A stretch of DNA of 64,000 nucleotides from Tubiluchus corallicola (lineage: Eukaryota; Priapulida; Priapulimorpha; Priapulimorphida; Tubiluchidae), in the NCBI GenBank assembly GCA_030141605.1, contig JAQGDQ010000008.1:1042501-1106500 (forward strand), given 5' to 3'. Positions 11,201 to 23,000 of this stretch are shown piece after piece. Numbering within the stretch: position 1 is the first letter of the stretch; each line of letters begins with the position of its first letter. The position numbers and the translations under genes were made by a program. The notes beneath the pieces are model-generated. The model was not told the DNA's origin and searched no databases. It worked only from the letters and a program-made list of their open reading frames with translations.

Positions 11201-14200
11201 GAAAAATAATGGATAATATACTACACTTAATGTAACTGACTAATACGGATTGATGGGGTGACACGTATGTTAAGTTAGAAAAAACAACCAGTAAACCTTT
11301 ACATTACACAGTAACTGCAATATTGCCAGACTCATATCATAATAAACATATAGGAAAATGAATGAATAATAATGTATCCAGAATTGTATCATTACACTTC
11401 ATACTGATTCTTGTACGTGATGGATAGCATGCCATTTATCTCTTGAGGTTCCAGTCATATCTTATGCTGCCAATATAGCAGACTTGTCGGTTGTAAACAA
11501 AATGAATTGAAAAGTGAAAATAGTTCTTACTACTCAAAATGTGTTAAAAGAATAATGAGAGTTTATTGCACATAAGTTTAGGGCAACTTACTTATACTGT
11601 TCTATATCGATTACTTGCTGTAATATAGCAATTAATTCTTAAGCCTGTTGTGGTTGTAAAATCATGCTTAAAGTCTGGAAATACGTGAAAATGGCCACCT
11701 GAGAATTTTAATTAATCCTAATTTATGAAGTAGCGGTGCCACTGAGTTACTATTTCATTGCAGTGTAACCTTTTTCTTAAAATTATTTTGGCCATTTTCA
11801 ACGTTTTTATTGAAGTATTGAACCCAGTCAAAATGATAAAAAATAATTGAATTTTTTTAAGCACTTCATAGGTTGGACAGACTGACATCGGGTCTTCTTT
11901 TCATGGCACGAAACTGGGAGACCTCCGTACGTTTGATGGCGGAAATGGCCAACAGAGATGTGCAAAAAGAATACGTCTGTAGAGTAGTTGGTGTCTTTCC
12001 TCAGTAAGTATTCTATTGAATTTATTTACAAACTTAGTTTTTTGCAAATTATGAAATGAATCCAAAGTTTCCTGGCTAAAATTCAAGCATCGTCCCAATT
12101 TTTTCTCATTTTCTTAACTTTGGCTAAGTTTACTTACAAAAATTCAATAATTGTGGGTTCATTCTTTCGTTAGCCAGTAAGTATCTGCATAAGCATTAAA
12201 CAATGAAAGCTGATTAAAATGATTCTAATTGTAACACATCAAGCAAGTACCAACTCTAAAATATCTATTAATTGCTGTGATACAAAATTTAATGTTACAA
12301 TTAAACACTTGAAACCATTAACTCTTACTCGATTGGACTGATTTGTTTCGTATCTGGTTCATACTTGAGAAGTATATGTGTTTTACTAAGTAGCCATAGG
12401 ACCACACTCTCTCTCCAGACTGCCAAAGATGATTAAACAGTTGTTTACAATGCTGGATTTAGTATAAATATTTTGATGAAATAAAAGTTTTAACTCTGTT
12501 TGTGATGAGAATTAACTACGTATTGCATGCCTGTACCTACACTTCATAGTGTATAATGTTATTTGCTACGTACATTTTCTGGCATAAATTCAGTTGCATT
12601 GAACTTAGACTTTTGAGCAGTGGACTTGCACCTGATCTGGGACTTCAAAGCCCCGACTTTTTGCCCTTGTGAGTCTTGCTATAGTTGAATAATAAACAAC
12701 TAATTCTACAAGTAAAATTCATGCAGATACCACACATCAGTAACAATAAAAAGTAGCATAGTGGAATGATGTATGATTTGTGTCCCTTGTTGTATGTAAT
12801 TGCTTGTGTGATGAATAATGTAAAACAGTGGTATTGATGATGCCTTTAAGCCTCATTTTAGGTCATCTTAACTCCTCATCATGAGCATTGATGAGCAGTT
12901 CTTCTTCCTTTTGTAGCAGTTCTAGCTTTTCATTTTGGATCTGTTAAAATGCATTTAAAGCTTTAAAGCATTTATCCCTTTAAAGCTTTCTTACATTAAT
13001 AAACTTTTCCATTTAAATTTAGGGATACTGTTGAAGTAAATCAGCCTATCGACGTAATTTCGCACAAGTTGGGCATATTCTGGGTAAAACCTACAGGAAA
13101 GGTGTCTAAAACAATTTTTGAAAGATTGAGTTGTAATGGAAAGACCAGTGTTGTTAAGTGTAAGTACTTAAAAGTATGTGGTTGTAAGTTCAAGTTTATT
13201 AATTTTTAATTACTACACATGGCATTCCCTTAGGAGTGTTTAATGTATAACTATGCAGCCCTGTATGGATGCTACAGTTTCAGTGTTTTACTGTTACAGT
13301 TTCAGAAACAGTGATGAAAGAATAAAAAAATGAAAATCGCCAATGTAACACCAGTGATCTTTCTAAAAATAGATAAATATAAGCTATATAAGCTAAAAAA
13401 ATGTTTCTGTTCTTCTATTTGTTTAAGCATTTCACACCAAAAGCACCAAAACTAATAAAAGCCAGAAATGAATATGTTGGATTGAGAGCAAGGATATCTG
13501 GCACTCTATGCTGCATGAACTTGAGTTGATGGAGCAGAATTAATGGAAGTCCAGTCACCGAATGTTAGCGTCATGCAGTGTCAGCTGGGAAAAGCCAGTC
13601 TGTGAAATTTCCTTAGCTAATACGCTTACAGAGAATTCTAGGACATGACATTTCACTTTCTTGTTTTTGTTTCTGTTAAACAGGTTATCCGCTTACTGGA
13701 AGGACACATCAGATTCGTGTTCACCTGCAATACCTGGGTTTTCCGATTGTGAATGATCCGCTCTACAATAATCCTGTCTGGGGCCCAAAGTTAGGAAAAG
13801 GTGGAGTATACGACAAAGACAAAGAACAGGTTTTTCTTTTGCCTTGTCTTAAGGCCTTTACTTGAGTCTTTAAAGAATAAGGCGAGTGCAATAGCTCAGT
13901 GGTCGCTTAGCGATGCACGTTAATTGGTGCTTGGCTTAGTAAGTAAGAGGTCCTTATTACTGCTTTGAGCAGTTTTCCCTAAATTTTGCATCACACTCTT
14001 TTATTGTATTTTGGTTTAACAAAAAGTTCTTTTTCATACTAATTCACTAATGTGATTGTATTGTTTGCACTAAACATATGCGAATAAATGGTAAATAAAT
14101 AAACAAATAATTATGCTCCAACTGGGTTTCTCAAAGAATTTGCTTTCATTTTACAGCTGATAGCGGATATGCTTGTCGTGTTTAATAGAGAAAACTTTAT

Positions 14201-15529
14201 GGATGAGTGCACTGATATTACACCAGACACTTGTGGTGTCAGTCAATGCTCTTTGGAGCCTAAATATGAAGAACCTGCAATTGACTTTACGAATCTGTCA
14301 GCTAAGCTTCCGGATTCCGCTGATGACAAGAAAAGTATGCAATTCGATTCCATGCAGCCAGCGACATCTACTCTATCAAATACAGAAGACATTCATTTGA
14401 ACTCCCACAATGAAGGCAATTCCATATCAAACAGTGAAAAACCAAATGCACCTTGTGACTCTGAATTAGCACTCAAAACATCAAACTGTTTTTTGGGAGC
14501 AAACGTGAATGATTCATTTGAAAACTTCATATCGGAAGCTCCAACAATAGAAACTGCCGAAGTATTAAGGGAAGCTGCTAAGAGACAACCGCAAGAGGTT
14601 GATAACCAGAAATTAAAACAAACATTTCTGCCGGACTGTCCAGAATGCAATGAGAAATATCGTGATCCCCAACCGCATGAACTGATCATGTATTTACACG
14701 CACTCAGTTACAAGGTAAGCCGTGTATATAGTAAATGCATAAATAAAACTTAGCATTTGCCCTGGCAAGTGTGGGTGCAATCCTAGACACGTATATAGCT
14801 CCCTTCTCTGGTCTGATAATATCTGTGGGAGTGAAACCATCGGTGGTGTGCATTTTACAGCTAAATTTCTCTTATAGTTTGAGGAGCCATTAATGAGTCA
14901 GACATTCAGGGTGCAAGACAACGAAATTTGTGGCTTGATTATATATATCTGCAAATTACAGCACATTACAAGTTAGCTGGCATATGGTTGAAAACTTTTC
15001 AGCCAAGATAAGCTATAAACGATTAGTATTGGAGGAGAAATTCAACTAATTAGGCAGATTTTTTCTCATGGCATTTGCCGTTCTTGCCAAATCCTAGTTA
15101 TGCTACTGAATATAATTGTTTCCAGACATTCTCTGCTCAGCAAGGCATCAAACCTGTGCCAAAATGCTTACAGTAGTAATGCCGTTCTTGCCAATCCCTA
15201 GTTGTGCTACTGAATAGAATTGTTTCCAGATATTCTCTGCTCAGCAAGGCATCAAACCTGTGCCAAAATGCTTACAGAAGTAACGCCACTGTGAATATAA
15301 TTCTTTAGAACAAAATGTCACTCTCATTGAAAACTCCTTCCTGTTTTTATAAAACCTTATTCTTTGTCTTTGTGATTAACAACTTTGGCCAACAGTAGCT
15401 TCAAAGTTTTATTCATCTATATTTACAGTGTGTTTATTTTAATAACACACATGTTTTTAGGGCAAAGGATGGGAGTACAGTAGCAAACTACCCACATGGG
15501 CATCTCCAGACTGGGAAGAACGAAGCTGA
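8208..15529 (+). CDS. RPUSD2: RPUSD2-like RNA pseudouridine synthase (N-terminus missing)
   Basis: Ten exons joined by GT-AG introns read as one frame: 8208-8328, 8675-8796, 9842-9942, 10617-10704, 11037-11115, 11862-12003, 13023-13159, 13684-13829, 14157-14714, 15461-15529 (1563 nt, 520 codons plus TGA). The family isomerises uridine to pseudouridine in RNA. Seen in order: a basic Lys-rich start, [30 protein letters not shown], an S4-like stretch ending [35 protein letters not shown], the catalytic-loop motif [10 protein letters not shown] with its Asp, [10 protein letters not shown], then [20 protein letters not shown]. The 558-nt exon encodes a long acidic, Ser/Thr-rich linker ending in CPEC, then [18 protein letters not shown]; the last exon reads [17 protein letters not shown]. 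This CPEC/LHALRYKG tail is typical of RPUSD2. The first exon starts in phase 0, so a Met-bearing 5' exon must lie upstream; I could not identify it. The C-terminal intron holds a SINE. Family call is firm; orthology to RPUSD2 is inferred from the N- and C-terminal motifs. Confidence 0.93.
13881..14110 (+). mobile_element. tRNA-derived SINE candidate
   Basis: The head GAGTGCAATAGCTCAGTGGT contains a good polymerase III box A (TAGCTCAGTGG, 13892-13902). A degraded box B region follows about 50 nt later (AGGTCCTTATTACTGC). The unit ends in an (AAAT)n-like tail, GTAAATAAATAAACAAATAA. At about 230 bp it fits a SINE and lies within an intron of the pseudouridine synthase gene. The box B decay makes a functional tRNA gene unlikely. 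Confidence 0.5.
15077..15286. repeat. 104-bp tandem duplication
   Basis: GCCGTTCTTGCCAA starts at 15077 and again at 15181, and the ~104 bp that follow are nearly identical, including CTCTGCTCAGCAAGGCATCA and AACCTGTGCCAAAATGCTTA. It is recent, judging by the few differences, and lies in the last intron of the RPUSD2-like gene. Confidence 0.85.
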
Positions 15530-15601
15530 TAAATGATTCTGTGAAAAAGTTAGTATTGTACAATGCAAATCGAGATCACAAACCAGTCGCAAAATTAACA
15601 T

Positions 15602-15607
15602 AATAAA
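15602..15607 (+). other. candidate polyadenylation signal of the RPUSD2-like gene
   Basis: AATAAA lies 73 nt after the TGA of the pseudouridine synthase gene, in sense. It is the first such hexamer downstream. The position is plausible, but in AT-rich DNA the hexamer is common. Confidence 0.4.
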
Positions 15608-17429
15608 TTTCTGCAACTAAATCTGAGAAAATTTTAGTTCTGCCATTCAAAGTATATATTTAGAAAGCATACAGTTAGAAAGTCTACATTTAAGTATGAC
15701 TCAAAAGCTAGTAATATCTTTGTACGACATCTTAAGCTAGATTCACATGCTGAGTTTATTAAAAATATCATACACTGTAGACTTAACATTCTTGTATGTC
15801 TGTAGACTTAACACACTGCAAGATTCACTCTTGGCTGTAAAAAGTCTGTGTAATGCAGGCATGGTCATATGAACTCTGCTTTATATTTTGCATGAGAATG
15901 AAGTGCTTGAGAGACAATGGAGCAGCTTAGCATGTAAATTAACATTCATTTTGGGGAAGGCAAATGGCTATAGTAGTGTCTGTTACAAAATACTATTCAC
16001 CACTAAATAAAACATAATCGGTCATACAAATTATTTTTTCTCCAATTTATTTGCTATGGGTCCGAAGTAGAAATAAATGTTATAATATGGATATAATTTT
16101 TAATGACAAGAATCTCAACTATCCATAAAAAATCCCATAATAAAGAAATGAAAAGACACGACTGTTTCAGACTAACATTCAGTTCACGGCTGAAGAGTGG
16201 GGTTATCTTCAAAAAGAACACACAAAAGATCACTAAATTCAATTTTTGCACTTATAATCATAACATAATGACTAATTATTAAATATACTGTATAGACATT
16301 GTTTTCTATGCGAAATATCTATATTAGTACGTTACATCATATATATATATATATATTTTGTGCTGTTTCTCTTTTTCTGTTGTGTATGATTCTGAGCTGA
16401 AAGAGTGATTGCATTATAAAAATTTCTCAAAAGTATTTTTTGAGATCTTTTGTGTTGTTTAACTACTTTTTCACCTTAAGAGGTTAAGATTATTAATTTT
16501 TCATTTCTTTGCTGTGGGACTTTTTATTAAAGAAATAAACATCCTTTCTCTGCTTACTTTGCTGCTAACATGCCAACTAATTGCTAATGACATCATGATT
16601 CCACTGTGTAGCAACAAGTTTTCTTCACATTCAGAAGTATCGCCAGAATTCGACTCACTGTGTATTAGGACTACTATTTAAAAACGTATGACACTACATA
16701 TCATTATTATAACCAATATCTAGTTCCAGGATTCTCACAGTTCTAGGAATAACAAACGTTAAAACTTCTGGTGTCACCGACTGACCTAAAGAATTCAATG
16801 AAATTTTTTCAATTTACTGAAATATCACAAGATCTAATAAAGGTCGCATAACTAATGTCAAGTGCACAGCTTCTGTATGAATAGAGAATGTTAAGGGAAG
16901 CAATAGCAAAGTTCGTTGAAAATACATTTTAAATGAAACAATGGTCAAAAAGGTTGGATTGTAAGGCAATAAGACAGAATATGTTTCAGTTAAACAGAAG
17001 AAGCCTTGTGTAAACACACATAAAAAATCACAAAGAAATTTGGCTTCTTAAACTATTGTTTACCATAAATTATTTACTGCATAACCAAGAAAACAACAGG
17101 CACATTGTAAGCATTATTAACAAACTCGACACGCTAATAAAAGAGCAATATGTACAATGAATTAATAAATATATTCCACTGAACCAATGTTATCACTTTA
17201 TACTGGACAACAGATAACAACTAGCTAATTCAATTTATAAGTTAAAACTTAAGTTTCCTACATAGAGTGGCAAAGTACTACTATTATTGACACAATAAAT
17301 ATCAAGTGTATTTATAAACTACTGTTCTATGTAGAGCAGGATGCATTATATTACATATTATAAGCGTTTGTATCAGGCCATTACAGAGAAGCTGAAAACG
17401 GTTCTGGGTACACTACTGACAAATTTTCA
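15608..17429. other. intergenic sequence, nothing recognised
   Basis: Between the 3' end of the RPUSD2-like gene and the 46-bp minisatellite. AT-rich, with an (AT)n run at about 16339-16356. Confidence 0.3.
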
Positions 17430-17659
17430 GAGGTGACATCAATCAGCATTAGTCATTAGAATGTTCATATGACTAGAGGTGACATCAATCGGCATTAGTC
17501 ATTAAAATGTTCATATTACTAGAGGTGACATCAATCGGCATTAGTCATTAAAATGTTCATATTACTAGAGGTGACATCAATCGGCATTAGTCATTAAAAT
17601 GTTCATATTACTAGAGGTGACATCAATCGGCATTAGTCATTAAAATGTTCATATTACTA
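17430..17659. repeat. 46-bp minisatellite, five copies
   Basis: Units start at 17430, 17476, 17522, 17568 and 17614 with GAGGTGACATCAATCGGCAT and end ATGTTCATATTACTA. Copies 2-5 are almost identical; the first differs at a few bases. Intergenic. There is no protein-coding periodicity (46 is not a multiple of 3). Confidence 0.95.
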
Positions 17660-20023
17660 CACAATCTTGTTGATTTCTTCATGTTTTTTGGGTAGAAATA
17701 GAAATGAAAATAAAACCGTTATGCAATACAATGAGTATGTAAATATAGAATACACATCTCATATAACTAATATAACAAACCAATGTTGGAATTTGATTTT
17801 CTGTGAATTTAAATTTCAGCGCATACCAAAGCAGCAGATTTGCTGTGAATTTAAATTTCAATGCATACCAAAGCAGAAGTAAATGTTACTGTTACTGCTA
17901 CTGCCCTAAATAGCCACTGCCATTGTTAGAGAAAGAGAAAGCAACTTTGCACAAAGCAAGAGTTAAAAAGTATGTGGGAAAGCAAACGAGTACATCATCA
18001 GTCATTACACAAGAATAAAAAAACAAAAAAAATGTGATTTAGCAAAAACCTCCCATTTACAAAAATATACAGACATTTCATGGCGAATGCCACGCAAGAT
18101 ATACAAAAGTACGTTGTGAATGCGATAAAAATTTGGGCAGAATAACAGCATTTAATAGGTGGATAGATTTCATGAAATTACGACATTGGAATATAAAACT
18201 GGAACCTGCAAAATGTATCCGCAATTTTTTCCCAGCTTATAGCAGTGCAACTCAACCAGGTAGAAGCTCAGAGAAAGACTTCTCTGATATTTCAAAAATG
18301 TGCTTTCACTTAACGCACATCGTACAAAAACATAAAGACAAATCCTCGACTAACTATTTGTAGTGTGGCAGCTAAAATATATTTCTTAACATTCATGTAA
18401 ACCAAGGGTGACCACCAGATTTTCCTCAGACACGCCAGATAATTAGGTTTAATGTCGGAAATGTTGTCTGGAAATTGTAAGAGCAAATCAGTTGCTGATT
18501 TCATATTTTCATAACTTACAATTAATCAATCAAAACGTGGATAGGTGAAGCTAAATGTTCACTCAGCAAACTTTACATGATTGCTAAGTAAGGCAATTTG
18601 CTTTCTAAGTTTTTTTATAAATTTTGTTTGTTGTTTAACCTGATTGGCTTTTTCAGCAATGCACAGCAGAAGCTGTACATTGAGCATTGAAAACCATTGT
18701 TAAAGCTGCATTGTTGATTCAGAATGACTTTCATTACATATGCAAATTTAAAATGTATAGCTACATTCTGTAAAAACCAATTAATCCATTTAAAGCACCC
18801 AGGAAAAACCTCAAAATATAGTTTTTAAAGCATAATTTTTTGTTTCTTTGTGGTATTAAACTGCCAACCTAACATGTCTCATCACTAGATAGCAATTCTT
18901 TTTTATTATACTAAGCATCAAAACAGAAAACTCTAATAATTGTCACTGGCTCACTGCACTGCATTGCCTACCCACCACGAGTCCGGGACAACTTACCTCA
19001 ACACCCTCCCCTAACTGGCTATCCCAATGGTGTCAGGGAGAATCACTTTTCACAAGATGGCCACCCTATTTGACTATTTAATTACCCAAGAGCAATTTGA
19101 ATTCAAATCCAATCACAATAATTATACCAATATGAAAGGCAAGAAATCCTTTAACACTCTGTCTCTGCTTTCACAGAGATACCAAATTATGGCAAAATCA
19201 TGAGACCATCCCATCAATCAAAAATCAAAAGGTCGTAATGACACTCCAATAACTTTAACGGTCCCTCTGTGTTTCCCTAACACGAGCCCTAAAATTAGTT
19301 TAAGCATTATAAGCATCAGGGATAATCCCTTGTGTACACACTCTACACACCATCGCACAAAGTTTAGACGAAGAAGACAAATCATTGCTGGTATGCTTCT
19401 GCAAGCAAAAGTGAGGTTGATTTCTTATAAGTAATGATAAGTAAATACTTTGTAAAATGGAAAATTGATCACTCCCATTTTTAGTTTTGCCCAAACTTTT
19501 GTGTCCCTTTATTTAAATTTAACAATCCCATTATTGTAAAAAAATATTGCTTCCATAGTCACCATCTTCAATATCTAGCCATAGCTATACAAGTTACAAG
19601 TTTCCTTTGGATCAAGTCATAAAAAAGTGAAAAAGATACAGTCTGAGCTTGGAACTATTGGATGCTTAGCATAATTTACTGCTGTGACAGTGACCGGTCA
19701 CGTAAAAACTCTGAAATGCTTAAACACCTTTGTGTACACACCAGTCTTTCCAATGTGCAACAGATGGTGATAAGCAAAAAAGGGGAGATTCTGCCCAAAG
19801 TCCAGCAATAATAAACACGTGCATACATGATCTTCAAAAAAAACAACAGATAAATTGATTAAACAACTGAATTTGAACAATGATACATGCCCAGCTGATC
19901 AACTTTTCGTGCGGAAACCTTTCCAAAAGTTAAAGGCTCAGCGGCTTATTACTCAATTCCACACTTTGTACAGCCACAAAGAAGCTAAACTTAATGTGTT
20001 AACTAAAATATAATTTAACTAAA
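17660..20023. other. intergenic or 3' UTR of the dynein chain gene
   Basis: No exon recognised. The 3' UTR of the minus-strand dynein gene must begin at 20023; an AATAAA in sense for it lies at about 19508-19513. A short direct repeat, GTGAATTTAAATTTCA, occurs near 17804 and 17844. Confidence 0.3.
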
Positions 20024-23000
20024 CTAACGGCCACCAGTTTTTGGAGATGAGGTCACCGAAACAGGTTTAGGACTGCGTTCCTTCAGCTTCTCGGGTTCTC
20101 CTGTCTTCGAGCCTTCTTTATCTGAAACATATAAAACATTGAATCAAATGGCAAATAATCCACAACAATAATATAATTTCACTGATGGCTTAAGTAAACT
20201 CATATCATTGCTTATGTAAAATTGCCAACAGTTTTTGTTTGTTATGCCTCAGCACATCATTCTTTAACAACAACCCAGTGGGATAGTAACTAAATGTACT
20301 TCCAGTCTACAGCAGTAACAGCAATGAGCATTCCTTAAAAAAAACTGAAACAAGAAGATATTGCAACTAGACAAACTGGATGTAAGTAAGCTAAGTGCAT
20401 GAATGATACACTTGTTAAATTCATTAAGTACATGTATAGTAAAAGTGCAATTGTAGACTTTCTAACTAAATTTTATAACAAATACCAGGTAAACTACCAG
20501 ATCCACTAAAACAGCAAAAATCATTCCACTTTACAAAATAAATCCAACAAATTACAGACGTGTCACTATTCTGAATACTTTCTCCAAGTTATTCAAAAAA
20601 AAACTATAAAAAATTATCTGGAACTGCAGGAGTAATGGCCAAACTCAGGTATCACGTTAATAAGAACATCTGTGTATTAGCGTATTCATTTATGAGTTAC
20701 TCTTGACTTGCTTGGGGTACAGCAGCTTTAAACACATTACAACCATTGAAAGTAAACCACAATCACGTCAATAAAATAACTGCCAATACCCCTTGCAGGA
20801 AACATGTAATGCAATAAAACAGTCGCCACTTAATAGACTCACGGTTAATAGACTCGATCGCTTAATTGACTCAAAAACGCCAGGAACGGGCTGTTTCTAT
20901 TCAAATATACATAAAAACTATCGGTAATTGACTGAAAATAACTTCGCTTAATTGACTCAATATTTTTCCTTCATGTAGTTGAAATAAGACATTTGTATGT
21001 GCCCAAACAGCTTTTCCTACTTTTATGTCATCATTACTTCCTTTTTGTGCACTATGTATACAGAAACAATCATGTTAAGTAACGTTTTGTTTGTAAGCAG
21101 GTACGTTTATCATGCGCAATACGCTACAGCAGCGGTTTTGCTTTGAATCTGTTACCCGCTCGCCCATTGTTACCCAAAGAATTCCTGGAAACTAAAATTT
21201 TAATCACTTGCCTAGTGATTTCATTTTAATGCTCTCGTTGCAAATCACCCTTTCATGCAGGTACAGTAATCAGCTGGTATTCCTTGTGACTTACAAGAGT
21301 AAAACATCGTACAACAAATAAGAGCAATGTACATGTAAGTGAGTAGACGACTGAGAACTGTTTTAGTCACGCACAAAACAGATTTTTATAATTACGAGAA
21401 TTTTGTGGGCCAACTTCTTCACGAGAAAATGAAGCAGCCGACTTTGAAGAAATTTTTGTAATTTTTGCCAATAAACAGACTTGTTTGTGATTTAGAAAAG
21501 TATACTTTTTAATTTATTGCTAATTCACTTATATAAATTAACATTTTAAAATATTTTTTCTAATTTTTAACTGCACAAAGAAATTTAGGCATTACTTCCT
21601 TTCTAAAATTCGTTAAAACCTTTGCAGTGCATAGTGAGCTGATGACTCAATACTTCTATACCTGTAATACTTACACCCATTGGTTAATAGATTCAATCGG
21701 TTAATTGGGTAAAAACACGTCAGTCCCAAAGTGATTCTATTAAGTGGCAACTACTGTATTAACATTTACTAGATATTTTAAAATTAAAAATATGTCTGTA
21801 AACTCGAGCTTGCAAAACTTATGCACAAATATAACTTCAATACTCTTCCTCTATCATTTACACATTACCCAAAACGTTATAATGTACATTTATACAGGAT
21901 TACAGCTGGTGTATCAGATGTTCATTTTCTACATAGGTTTATTTCCAAATTAGGTCAAATGTCATTACATTATCAAAGCACGTTAATCTGGAATAAACTA
22001 ACACGGACTTAAGAAAACTGTCTATAAATCACTTAAAAAAACATTAATTGTAAAGTCCTTGATTAACACCTAGAGAGTAGCAAAATAATATTGATTCTAT
22101 CAGTATTGGTTCTGTTTTCTTTTTTCTTTTTTTTTTGATTAGTAATTAGTATATTTATTATGCTTTTTTACTACATTCTGCATGAAATTTGATTCTTGTT
22201 GGCTTAAATAATTTTGATTTATTTTTATTTTCATTACTTGCATGTATTATTGCAATTCTGTTTTCATTTGTTTTTTTAAGTTGGTCTTATGTTTATTTGT
22301 TATGATTTTGTTTGCTTAAAATCTGTTCCAGTTATTTTTTGTTTTATAAAATATTCTTGCATCTATAACTTTTTTGATTTGGTATTATTATTTATCAATA
22401 CCAAGCGTCATTTCCAATTGTGACAAAAAACATGAAATGTATGTATTACATAACAGGCAAATCTATTTTTATTCTCGGCAAAGATGAGTAGTTAAATAAA
22501 TAAACGAACAAACTATAAATAAAAAACGTACCCGATTTCCCACCATTGCCTGGAGAACTAGGTGCCTTCTTGCTTAGTAAACTGTTGAAGAAATTTGCTA
22601 AAACGGTTTCACTCCCAGGACCAGAAACATCCTTAAAACATGTAAATATTACTTCATTATGAAAAAACAGAACTTTTTCATTACTGCCACTATTTTAAAT
22701 AAATAGAATTTATATTTCCTAGTGGTAAATTGTAATATTGTAAAAAGAAAATGTGTTGCTACTAAAGACCATCTATAGAAATGGAAGAAAGATTTTAACA
22801 CCTACATAATAATGGTCAGATAAGCAAGGAAATAATGCGTTGTGCCAATAATTGGTACAATTAATAAAAAAATCCTGCAATAAAAAAAATAGACACCAGT
22901 TTCAGTCCACTACTGCAAACTACCTTCAGTGAAACAGAAAAGCACAAAGAAAGATACAGTAGTCGCCGCTTAATAGACTCACGGATAATAGACTCATTCT

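Noticed and set aside
13881-13970. functional tRNA gene
   Set aside because: Box B is degraded and no acceptor stem can be paired; a SINE fits better.
17430-17659. CRISPR-like array
   Set aside because: The 46-bp units are contiguous copies with no unique spacers, in a eukaryotic genome.
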